From Sandaracinaceae bacterium (GTDB lineage: Bacteria; Myxococcota_A; Polyangia; Polyangiales; Houyiibacteriaceae): a stretch of 19,202 nucleotides of DNA. Both the position numbers and the translations under genes were made by a program. Each line of letters opens with the position of its first letter. Within the stretch, counting starts at the first letter, position 1. Below the pieces are notes generated by a model. The model was not told the DNA's origin, did no database searches, and saw only the letters and a program-made list of their open reading frames with translations. Positions 1 through 6,723 of the stretch are shown in pieces. The DNA is taken from contig JAAZAH010000123.1 in NCBI GenBank assembly GCA_012514415.1, forward strand, positions 1-19,202, given 5' to 3'.

Positions 1-578
1 ATGAGCGAGACGCGGCTCCCAAAGATCGGCAGGAGATAAAAGCCCGAGAGTCCGGCTCCAAGAACGGCCCCGAGCGTATTCGCAAGATAGAGACGATTGG
101 CGAGCGCAGGCCAAGGGATGCCTTCGGGCGTCTCGCTCCGCATCAAAACCGGAAGGGTTGCGCCCATCGCAATCGTCGGTGGAAGGAGGATGATCAATGA
201 GAGTGCGAGGCGGATGGCGGTGAGCCCTCCGACGCCCACGCCTTCACTGAACGCCGCGTAGACGCCGTGAATCTGGGGGATCAAGAAGATCGAAAGGATG
301 GCCCAAGACGCGATGAACACCTCGAGGAGGGCGTACGCTGCGGCGGGCGAGGCGATCCGCCGAGCGAGTTTTCCTCCGAGGAAAGAGCCAAGCGACAGGC
401 CGAGGAAGAAGCTCGCTAGCACCGTGGCGATCGCTTGATCCCCGACGCCGAAAACGAGGTGAAGCATCCGCCCCCAGACACTCTGATAGATGAGTCCGGC
501 GGCGCCGCTCAGGATGAGCGCGACGATGGGCAGGAGGGTGAACCGCGAGCTTTTCACGGGAGGGACCATGAACCGCAT
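1..578 (-). CDS. Fused MFS/spermidine-synthase-like membrane protein, N-terminal part (partial)
   Basis: The gene runs off the left edge; about 192 N-terminal residues are present. The visible part is all membrane domain. It has the family hallmarks in order: LSGAAGLIYQSVWGRML (first helix and loop), VFG, FFLGLSLGSFLGGKLARR (second helix), a LLPPTIAMGATLPVL helix and a NTLGAVLGAGLSGFYLLPIFG helix. These match the membrane half of proteins that usually carry a C-terminal spermidine-synthase Rossmann domain; that domain would lie outside the window, so aminopropyltransferase activity cannot be judged. I chose the ATG at 578 because GGA lies 8 bases upstream; an in-frame ATG at 569 is an alternative. 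An in-frame stop at 593-591 limits any longer start. It follows the L,D-transpeptidase-like gene on the same strand after about 100 bases and may be cotranscribed. Family recognition is strong; substrate is unknown. Confidence 0.85.
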   Translation of the reverse strand, partial: MRFMVPPVKSSRFTLLPIVALILSGAAGLIYQSVWGRMLHLVFGVGDQAIATVLASFFLGLSLGSFLGGKLARRIASPAAAYALLEVFIASWAILSIFLIPQIHGVYAAFSEGVGVGGLTAIRLALSLIILLPPTIAMGATLPVLMRSETPEGIPWPALANRLYLANTLGAVLGAGLSGFYLLPIFGSRVSL

Positions 579-614
579 CGAATTCCAGTGTCAAACGAAG
601 AGGCGCTCGGGCAC

Positions 615-653
615 GCGCGATGGACGCGCAGAGACGGCCCGATGTCTGCGGGC
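615..653. other. Two small GC hairpins between same-strand genes
   Basis: GCGCG (615-619) pairs with CGCGC (625-629) around a 5-base loop, and GCCCG (637-641) pairs with CGGGC (649-653) around a 7-base loop. They lie between the stop of the L,D-transpeptidase-like gene and the start of the membrane protein. There is no T-run, so these are not convincing intrinsic terminators; short GC stems arise easily by chance at this composition. Confidence 0.25.
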
Positions 654-681
654 TGAGCGGGTGTCGCGCACTCGACCGCCT

Positions 682-1434
682 TCACTCTTTTCGCCGATAG
701 CCACTCGCCGAGGCTTCCATGGAGGGCGGCTTTTTCTCGGCTTCGAACGCGGCGTAGCCTTCTCTGAGCGCGCGATAAAAAGAGGGCCAGCGCGACTCCA
801 CCGCGCGCATTGCCTCCTCGCAAGTGGGATCTCCAAAGCGGCAGGGGAAGATGTGAACCGGGATCGCTTCGCGGCGCAGGGCGATCGCTTGGGATGCGAT
901 GAGGTAAACGCGCTCGATGGCGTCATTGCCGATCGAGAGGCACCCCACCGAAAAGCACTCGCCGTGGATGAAGATGTTGTCGCCCGGGTCTTTGCCTCTC
1001 GCGCGTGCCGTATCGAGAGCGTTGGGGTAATCGATTCCGAGCGAGAGGTGAAAGCGTGAACGCGGGTTGAGGCGATCGACGGTGTAGAACCCCTCCGGAA
1101 TCTGTTTGTCGCCTTGGCGCGATTTCGGTCCGAGCGTGCCGCTCATTTTGCAAAGCGGAAAGCGTTCGATGAGCACGTGCTCCGCCCCATCGTTGCTGCG
1201 CGCCCAAAGCTCGAGCTCGGCCTCTTTTTTGAACGCACGAATGAAGACCTCGCGCGGAGGATTCGCCGCCCCGGCGCGTTGGAGGAGCGATTGGATGGTC
1301 TTGCGTTGCCGGGATTCGGCTTCCTCGACCCGATCGGAGGGGGTGGCGGACGCGTCGCCGCTCACGAGCACCACGGCGAGGACCAACACGGACGCCTTCA
1401 GGAAAAGCGCGGAGAGCATCCAACTGAAGCGCAT
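682..1434 (-). CDS. Secreted YafK-like L,D-transpeptidase-fold (YkuD) protein
   Basis: 250 residues. Residues 1-30 form a signal peptide (hydrophobic FLKASVLVLAVVLVSG, likely cleavage after DASA). The YkuD catalytic motif is HGECFSVGCLSIG at 157-169: His157, Gly164 and nucleophile Cys165. A PEGFYTVDRLNP segment precedes it at about 113-124, as in YafK/ErfK-type proteins. Family members cross-link meso-DAP residues (3-3 links), attach lipoprotein, or, as in E. coli YafK (LdtF/DpaA), release Lpp from peptidoglycan; the closer likeness is to YafK by its motif, so hydrolase rather than transpeptidase activity is possible. Cys95, Cys160, Cys198 and Cys205 are additional cysteines that could form disulfides in the periplasm. 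The ATG at 1434 has AGGA about 8 bases upstream. It is divergent from trmB across roughly 100 bases. Confidence 0.9.
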   Translation of the reverse strand: MRFSWMLSALFLKASVLVLAVVLVSGDASATPSDRVEEAESRQRKTIQSLLQRAGAANPPREVFIRAFKKEAELELWARSNDGAEHVLIERFPLCKMSGTLGPKSRQGDKQIPEGFYTVDRLNPRSRFHLSLGIDYPNALDTARARGKDPGDNIFIHGECFSVGCLSIGNDAIERVYLIASQAIALRREAIPVHIFPCRFGDPTCEEAMRAVESRWPSFYRALREGYAAFEAEKKPPSMEASASGYRRKE

Positions 1435-1537
1435 CCTTTCATCCTAAGGCCTTTCACCGCATTCGTGCCAGCAAGAGAGGAGAACCCGCCGCCCGAGTTT
1501 GATTCGAAACTTGCCGAAGCTCTGCTACATCGAGCGC

Positions 1538-2155
1538 GTGAGCGAAACACCGAAGCCCATCAGGTACCGAGAATTCACTCCAAGGGCGCCCGAAGGGAGC
1601 GTCGATCTCGAACAATTCCTCCCGGGAACGGGACCCATCGAGATCGATATCGGCTTCGGAAGAGGCCACTCCATCTTTGAGCGCGCGAAGCTTGCTCCCG
1701 AAAGCCGCATCCTCGGCGTCGAGATCAAGGCGAAGTGGGCCTATAAGGTTGATGAGCGTCGTAAACGCCTCGGGCTCGATCAGGTGCGCATTGTTTCCGA
1801 GGATATCCGAGAGCTTCTCCCGCGATGCGGACCGCGCGCATCGGTCACGCGCGCATTCGTCCATTTTCCCGATCCGTGGTGGAAGAAGCGGCATCAAGAT
1901 CGCTTCGTTGTGGGCGAGCCCTTTCTCGATGCGTTGGCCGACCTCCTCTTTGCCGGCGGAGAGCTCTTCGTCCAGACCGACGTCGAGGACCGCGCGATCC
2001 GCTACCGCGATCTCATCGCCGCCCATTCCGAGTTCCAGCTTGAGGGCGAGGATGGCTTCATCGACGAAAACCCGTACGGTGCGCGCTCAAATCGCGAGGT
2101 TCGGGCGGAGGAAGACGGCCTTCCCATCTACCGGATCCTCGCGCGGCGCCGCTAA
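1538..2155 (+). CDS. trmB: tRNA (guanine-N7-)-methyltransferase TrmB
   Basis: 205 residues from the GTG at 1538. TrmB uses SAM to make m7G46 in the tRNA variable loop in the cytoplasm. SAM motif I is EIDIGFGRGH (35-44), followed by GVEIK (60-64, ribose-binding acidic residue). The family signature FVHFPDPWWKKRH is at 107-119. VQTD and a late SNREV segment match the catalytic Asp and tRNA-binding end. The reading frame can be extended to a TTG at 1499, adding 13 residues; neither start has a strong Shine-Dalgarno site (an AGAGGAG at about 1477 is too far upstream). I prefer GTG because the family begins shortly before the FTPR segment. It converges on the deacetylase gene with 69 bases between stops and no convincing terminator there. 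Confidence 0.95.
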   Translation: MSETPKPIRYREFTPRAPEGSVDLEQFLPGTGPIEIDIGFGRGHSIFERAKLAPESRILGVEIKAKWAYKVDERRKRLGLDQVRIVSEDIRELLPRCGPRASVTRAFVHFPDPWWKKRHQDRFVVGEPFLDALADLLFAGGELFVQTDVEDRAIRYRDLIAAHSEFQLEGEDGFIDENPYGARSNREVRAEEDGLPIYRILARRR

Positions 2156-2224
2156 ACAAAGCGACGCATCCCGTCCACGCGCCGCACGGACGCTGCGCCC
2201 AGAACGAAGTTCGGCGGCTGGGCT

Positions 2225-3361
2225 TCAGCGGATCTCCGGGCAGCGTTCGCGCGCGCGCGCTCGAAGGCGGGCCTGTCGCTCTGCGAGAACGGTGCTCGGA
2301 ATGTCTCCAGGCGCCGCCGTCGCGTCCGGAGCATCGTTCGGGCCTGCCGGTTCAAAAAAGAAGCGCGGATCATCGACGATGTCGTAGAGCTCCTCGCCCG
2401 CGCGATAGAGCCTGCAGTTTTCGGCTTCGATCCGCGCCATGATCATTGGGAACGCTTCGACCGTATGCGCGTAGATGTCGTGGAGGAGGAGGATGCCGCC
2501 TTGATGCCCCTCTTCGCGCCTCCTTCGTTCGAGCACTTTAAAGAGGGTGTTCGTGATGAGACGCGGACTGTCGATCTTATAATCCGTCGCCCCGGTATTC
2601 CAAAGTACGGTCGTATAGCCGCGTTCCTTCAAAAAGAGATCAAGGCGCTCGCTCCGGATGCCGCCGGGGGGACGGAAGAGCTTCGGATACACGCCGGTCA
2701 CTTCCTCGATGAATGCGGAGGTCTCGTCGATTTCATTTCGCATTCGGGAAGGCGAGGCGGCGCCGAGCTTTGCATGGTTCATCGTATGGTTGCCGAGCGT
2801 ATGCCCACGGCGGACGATCTCGCGCGCAAGCTCCCGATGCTGTGCGCCCCAAGGAGTCCGTTCGGCCATCCGATTCGTCGTTAGGAAGAAGACCGCTTTG
2901 ACGTCATACTCATCGAGGAGATCGAGAAGGCGCGGCGTGTTCCGAATGTCCGGTCCATCATCGAAGGTGAAAAGAAGCATCCGTCGACGCGTCGCTCCCG
3001 TGATGATGCGGCCGCCTCCAAAATCGAAAGCCGCTTCATCGATTTTTTGGAACGCATCACGCTCGAGATCGATGCGCGCTGGCGTGGCCAGTTCACGCAT
3101 GAGCTTGGGACGATCGTCGCTCGCTCCCTCCATGGCGATGGATCCGGTGGCGAAGCGAAGATCGTCTTTTGTCGGTCCGAGTGCAACCGGCGACGGGATG
3201 GGGCCGAGCCCACCAGGGTCCGAGGTGACCTGGATGGACGCTCTGGCTTGAGAGCGTCCGCCTTCGGGCAGGAGCTGTGCCAGAGCCCCGCCCAAGAGAA
3301 ACGCCGCCGCGCAGGCCAGCGCCTTTCCCGTTCGGATCGCGAGCGTTCGGAGGTGGAACAT
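2225..3361 (-). CDS. Exported polysaccharide deacetylase (NodB/CE4 family)
   Basis: 378 residues. An N-terminal basic region and a hydrophobic stretch at about 13-31 (ALACAAAFLLGGALAQLL) give a signal peptide or membrane anchor. A linker of about 90 residues without recognisable domain follows. The NodB domain spans roughly 125-325: motif 1 TFDDGPD (132-138; base Asp134, metal Asp135), motif 2 HTMNH (192-196; metal His192 and His196), motif 3 RPPGG (230-234) and motif 5 LLLHD (His294). All residues needed for a metal-dependent N- or O-deacetylase are present; peptidoglycan GlcNAc or an exopolysaccharide are the usual substrates, and the sequence alone does not decide. The C-terminus (345-378) is Arg-rich and unassigned. 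AGGA lies 7 bases before the ATG at 3361. It is divergent from the ABC operon. Confidence 0.93.
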   Translation of the reverse strand: MFHLRTLAIRTGKALACAAAFLLGGALAQLLPEGGRSQARASIQVTSDPGGLGPIPSPVALGPTKDDLRFATGSIAMEGASDDRPKLMRELATPARIDLERDAFQKIDEAAFDFGGGRIITGATRRRMLLFTFDDGPDIRNTPRLLDLLDEYDVKAVFFLTTNRMAERTPWGAQHRELAREIVRRGHTLGNHTMNHAKLGAASPSRMRNEIDETSAFIEEVTGVYPKLFRPPGGIRSERLDLFLKERGYTTVLWNTGATDYKIDSPRLITNTLFKVLERRRREEGHQGGILLLHDIYAHTVEAFPMIMARIEAENCRLYRAGEELYDIVDDPRFFFEPAGPNDAPDATAAPGDIPSTVLAERQARLRARARERCPEIR

Positions 3362-3548
3362 GCGGTCATCCTACATGCGCTCACCTTGTGAATAAAAAAA
3401 TCGACCAATCGTTCCTTAGTGGACGATGAAAGACCGCTGCCTGCAGATCAGAAAATCAGCGCGCATCCGAAGTGGCACCGTCTTACACGAAACTTGATGC
3501 GGATAAACTGTTCAGCTATGGCGAGCACATGAAAATACGGAGCTCCGC
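3362..3548. promoter_or_regulatory. Divergent intergenic region between deacetylase and ABC operon
   Basis: 187 bases separate two divergent starts, so both promoters should lie here. Visible parts: a run of seven A at about 3394-3400; an imperfect hairpin ATCGTTCC (3408-3415) / GGACGAT (3421-3427) with one bulge; and for the plus strand a weak sigma70-like pair, TTGATG (3494-3499) and TATGGC (3517-3522), spaced by 17. GGAG at 3539-3542 is the Shine-Dalgarno for the GTG at 3549. The promoter match is weak. Confidence 0.35.
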
Positions 3549-4481
3549 GTGATCGAAGTAGAGAGTCTCACCAAACGCTATCCTTCCCACGAGGCCGTAA
3601 GCGACATCTCCTTCACGATCGAAAGGGGGGAGGTCGTCGGCTTCCTTGGTCCGAACGGCGCCGGGAAGAGCACGACGCTTCGAATGCTCACGGGTTTCCT
3701 CGCCCCCACTTCCGGCACCGCGCGAATCGATGGAATCTCGGTCCTCGAGAGGCCGATCGAGGCGCAGCGCCGCTTCGGCTATCTCCCCGAGATCGTCCCC
3801 GTCTACGACGATATGCGCGCCTACGACTTCCTCCGCTACCGTGCGGAGCTTAAAGGGCTCAGCTACCGCGCGGCCAAACGCGAGGCCGATCGCGTACTCG
3901 AGCTTGCAGGCGTCGTTGAGGCGCGGGATCGGTGGATTGCTAAGCTATCAAAGGGCACAAAGCAGCGGATCGGGATCGCGGATGCGCTACTCGGCGATCC
4001 ACCCATCCTTATCCTCGACGAGCCCACCGTCGGTCTCGATCCCAATCAGATTCGACACATCCGGCGGCTCATCAAGAGCTTTGAGGGTGAAAAGACCGTT
4101 TTCCTCTCGACGCATATCCTCCCGGAGGTCGAGGCGAGCTGTAGCCGCGTCGTCATCATTCGCGACGGGAAGAAGATTGCCGAGGGCGATCCGCGCAAAC
4201 TCCGCGAGGAGGCCGAAGGTCAAATGACGATCGTCATCGAAGGGCCGGCAGAGCCGGATCGATATATCGAAGCGCTGAAGGATTGCGCGCCGGTGAAATC
4301 GGCACGGAGGGGCGAGGGGAGAAGCGTCGAGGTTGAGGCCATGCCCGGAGATGAAAGCCTTGACGCGATCTTCAACGCAGTGACCGCCCAGGGGCTTGGC
4401 CTCAGGCGCATGGAGCGACGCGCAGCGAGCCTCGAAGAGGTCTTCGTCGGGCTCACCACGGTCGAGGAGCTGGATTCATGA
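3549..4481 (+). CDS. ABC transporter ATP-binding protein (GldA/NatA-like)
   Basis: 310 residues, GTG start with GGAG 6 bases upstream. A single nucleotide-binding domain: Walker A GPNGAGKST (34-42), Q-loop position as YLPE (78-81), ABC signature LSKGTKQR (133-140), Walker B ILILDEPT (153-160), H-loop STH (His189). A further 100 residues after about 215 form the accessory C-terminal region common in ABC-2 export ATPases, ending in SLEEVFVGLT. It should power the permease encoded next; its stop overlaps the permease start (ATGA at 4478-4481). The ATPase-permease-GldG-DUF4340 order is a recurrent bacterial cassette. In Bacteroidetes, GldA/GldF/GldG are linked to gliding motility; outside that group the substrate is not known. 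Confidence 0.95.
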   Translation: MIEVESLTKRYPSHEAVSDISFTIERGEVVGFLGPNGAGKSTTLRMLTGFLAPTSGTARIDGISVLERPIEAQRRFGYLPEIVPVYDDMRAYDFLRYRAELKGLSYRAAKREADRVLELAGVVEARDRWIAKLSKGTKQRIGIADALLGDPPILILDEPTVGLDPNQIRHIRRLIKSFEGEKTVFLSTHILPEVEASCSRVVIIRDGKKIAEGDPRKLREEAEGQMTIVIEGPAEPDRYIEALKDCAPVKSARRGEGRSVEVEAMPGDESLDAIFNAVTAQGLGLRRMERRAASLEEVFVGLTTVEELDS

Positions 4482-5218
4482 AGGGTGCATTGGTCATCGC
4501 CCGGCGCGAAATCGCGAGCTTCTTCGGCTCGCCCATGGCGTATATCGTCATCGCCGTCTGGCTTGTCGTCGCGGGAGCGAGCTTCGATTTCATCGTCCGG
4601 TATTTTGCCGAGTCCGCCTCGGGTGGCGCGAGCGATACGCCGCTTCGCGGCTGGTTCCAAATGCCGCTCATCTACATCGCGATGCTCATCTTCGCGCCCA
4701 TCCTCACCATGCGGACGCTCGCGGATGAAAAGCAGACCGGCCGCATCGAGGGCCTTCTCACGGCGCCGGTGAGCCCCGTGGCCATCGTGCTCGGGAAATA
4801 CCTTGCCTCGCTCGTTTTTTGGCTCTCGCTCTGGGCGCCGACCTTATTTTATATTTTCATCCTGAGCCGTTACGGGGATGTGGACCGAGGAGCGGTCCTC
4901 TCCGCCTGCCTCGGCGTTTTCTTTTTGGGCGTGGGCTATATGGCGGTCGGTGTCCTCGCGAGCGCGCTCGCCAACAGCCAGACGGTTGCAGCCGTCCTCG
5001 CAACACTCGCGCTCGCCGGGACCTTCGTCCTCGGGCTTGGCGAATACATCGCGAGTGATGCGGTCGCCGATATCCTCTCCTACGTCAATGTCTATGGGCA
5101 TATGGAGCAGGCGGCTGCAGGAGTGCTCGATTCTCGGCGCGTCGTCTATCAAGCCTCGACCGCCGCGCTTTGCCTCTTTCTTGCGATCCGAGTGATCGAT
5201 CATCGGAGGTTCGCCTGA
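4478..5218 (+). CDS. ABC-2 type permease (GldF-like)
   Basis: 246 residues with six predicted membrane helices at about 18-38, 62-80, 103-128, 139-160, 165-186 and 220-240. Between helices 2 and 3 is the ABC-2 signature region MRTLADEKQTGRIEGLLTAP (78-97), the coupling segment that contacts the ATPase. Length and topology fit GldF/NosY-type permeases with a single six-helix unit, so a homodimer is likely. It overlaps the ATPase gene by four bases and the next gene by one base (TGATG at 5216-5220), implying translational coupling and stoichiometric assembly. Confidence 0.93.
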   Translation: MKGALVIARREIASFFGSPMAYIVIAVWLVVAGASFDFIVRYFAESASGGASDTPLRGWFQMPLIYIAMLIFAPILTMRTLADEKQTGRIEGLLTAPVSPVAIVLGKYLASLVFWLSLWAPTLFYIFILSRYGDVDRGAVLSACLGVFFLGVGYMAVGVLASALANSQTVAAVLATLALAGTFVLGLGEYIASDAVADILSYVNVYGHMEQAAAGVLDSRRVVYQASTAALCLFLAIRVIDHRRFA

Positions 5219-6723
5219 TGTCCGAAGATGACGCCAAGCGCGCTGAGCTGAAGCGCCGTAGAATCGCTCGCCTCAATATCTATGTTGGCTCGATCCTTGT
5301 GGTCGCCATTTTCTTGATGGTGAACTACCTCGGCTACCGCCACCATAAGCGCTGGGACCTGACGACGGAGCAGCTCTTTTCATTGAGCGAGCGCTCGCTC
5401 GAGGTCGCGCGCGAGCTCGATGAAGAGATCACCGTCTACCTCCTCCTTTCGAAGGGCGATCCGAGCTATCGCGATCTCGACGAGCTCCTTGAACGATATC
5501 GGAGCGTGACGGATAAGCTGCGCATCGAGCGGGTCGATCCACATCGAGAGCCCGCTCGTTATCGTGCGCTCGCCGATAAACTGGGGCTCGGTGCAAATGC
5601 CTCGCGAGTCGCCGCCATCCTCACGCTCGGGGATCGCAAAACCACCATCGATCTCTACGATCTCATCCGTCCGCGATTCGGCGCGGACGATGGCGGGCTC
5701 ATCGATATCGAAGCCGAGCGTTCCTTCACCGGAGCGATTCTTGACCTCACCGAAGGCGAACCGCCGCGACTTTGCGTGACGAGCGGACACGGAGAGTGGA
5801 ATGCCGATGCTGGGGGAGGGCGGGGGCTCGCGAGCTATCGGGAGGATCTCGAGCATATGAATATTCAGCTCGAGACCATCGAGTTCGTCGGAAATGCGCG
5901 TGTTCCTGCCCGCTGTAGCGCAGTGCTGGTGATCGGTCCGGAGCGACCTTTTGCGCGAAATGAAGTCGACGCGCTCGCTGATTATCTCGAGGGAGGCGGC
6001 AACCTCCTTCTCGCGCTCGATCCGATCCTCGAAGGCGGCGAAGTGCTCCATACAGGGTTCGAGCGCTTCCTCTCGAGCAAAGGCATCGAGATCGATCCGA
6101 CCATCGTCTTCGAGCTCGATCCCGCGCGGCTTCTCTCAGGGAGCCCAGTCGAACAATTCCTCGTGACACGCTATGGCGATCACGCATCGGTCGAGCAATT
6201 TCAGCTGCTTGAAGGGCCGACCATCTTTCATCTCGCCCGGAGCGTTCGCGTGCGCGAGGGTTCGGGAGCGGAGCCGCTCTTTCTGGCTTCCGAGATGTCG
6301 ATCGCCGAATCCGATCTTTCCCCGCTTCTCGAAGGACGGGATTACGATCATCAGCGCGCGCCGATCCAAGGCTCTGTTGTTCTAGGTGCCGCCCTTACGC
6401 TCGATCTCGGCGACTCCCGAGAGGCCGGTGAGAAAGGCGAAGGGGCCGCACGCGGTCGTCTCGTGGTCGTCGGCGACGCTGATCTCTTCAACGAGGCCTT
6501 TATTACTCAGCCGACCTTCGCGAACCACCACGTCACGGCGGCTCTTACCGGCTTTCTCCTCGAGCGGCGTTCGCTTGCTGCGATTCCTCCGAAGACGACG
6601 CAGCTCGCGCCTATCCTTATGACGAGCGAGGATATGAAGAGCGTTTCGTTCCGGGTGCTTTTTCTGCTTCCCTTGGCGGCGCTCCTCCTCGCCTTTTCTG
6701 CATATTGGGGGCGTAGAAAATGA
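5218..6723 (+). CDS. GldG-like auxiliary protein of ABC system
   Basis: 501 residues from the ATG at 5218; GGAGG at about 5205-5209 is its Shine-Dalgarno inside the permease gene, which is why I reject the longer frame opening at 5170. One helix at about 20-38, then WDLTTEQLFSLSERS (46-60), the conserved entry of the GldG/ABC-auxiliary domain. The large extracytoplasmic part carries SGHGEWN (189-195), GGNLLLALDP (260-269) and VVGDADLFNE (417-426), all typical of the family. A second helix at about 479-497 anchors the C-terminus, leaving RRK inside. The protein thus has two helices flanking a domain of about 440 residues outside the membrane. GldG-type proteins accompany ABC-2 permeases and may substitute for, or be derived from, a second permease subunit; biochemical function is unknown. 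Confidence 0.9.
   Translation: MSEDDAKRAELKRRRIARLNIYVGSILVVAIFLMVNYLGYRHHKRWDLTTEQLFSLSERSLEVARELDEEITVYLLLSKGDPSYRDLDELLERYRSVTDKLRIERVDPHREPARYRALADKLGLGANASRVAAILTLGDRKTTIDLYDLIRPRFGADDGGLIDIEAERSFTGAILDLTEGEPPRLCVTSGHGEWNADAGGGRGLASYREDLEHMNIQLETIEFVGNARVPARCSAVLVIGPERPFARNEVDALADYLEGGGNLLLALDPILEGGEVLHTGFERFLSSKGIEIDPTIVFELDPARLLSGSPVEQFLVTRYGDHASVEQFQLLEGPTIFHLARSVRVREGSGAEPLFLASEMSIAESDLSPLLEGRDYDHQRAPIQGSVVLGAALTLDLGDSREAGEKGEGAARGRLVVVGDADLFNEAFITQPTFANHHVTAALTGFLLERRSLAAIPPKTTQLAPILMTSEDMKSVSFRVLFLLPLAALLLAFSAYWGRRK

Noticed and set aside
427..434. GCGATCGC (HIP1-like octamer), also near 885
   Set aside because: Only two obvious copies; explained by the general excess of GATC in coding sequence rather than an iterated palindrome.
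244..594. 116-residue minus-strand open frame at the left end
   Set aside because: Arg/Pro-rich with no domain; the neighbouring frame on the same strand encodes the recognisable MFS/spermidine-synthase membrane domain.
589..594. TTGACA on the minus strand near the membrane-protein start
   Set aside because: It is only about 10 bases upstream of the chosen ATG, leaving no room for a -10 and a transcription start unless translation begins much further in.
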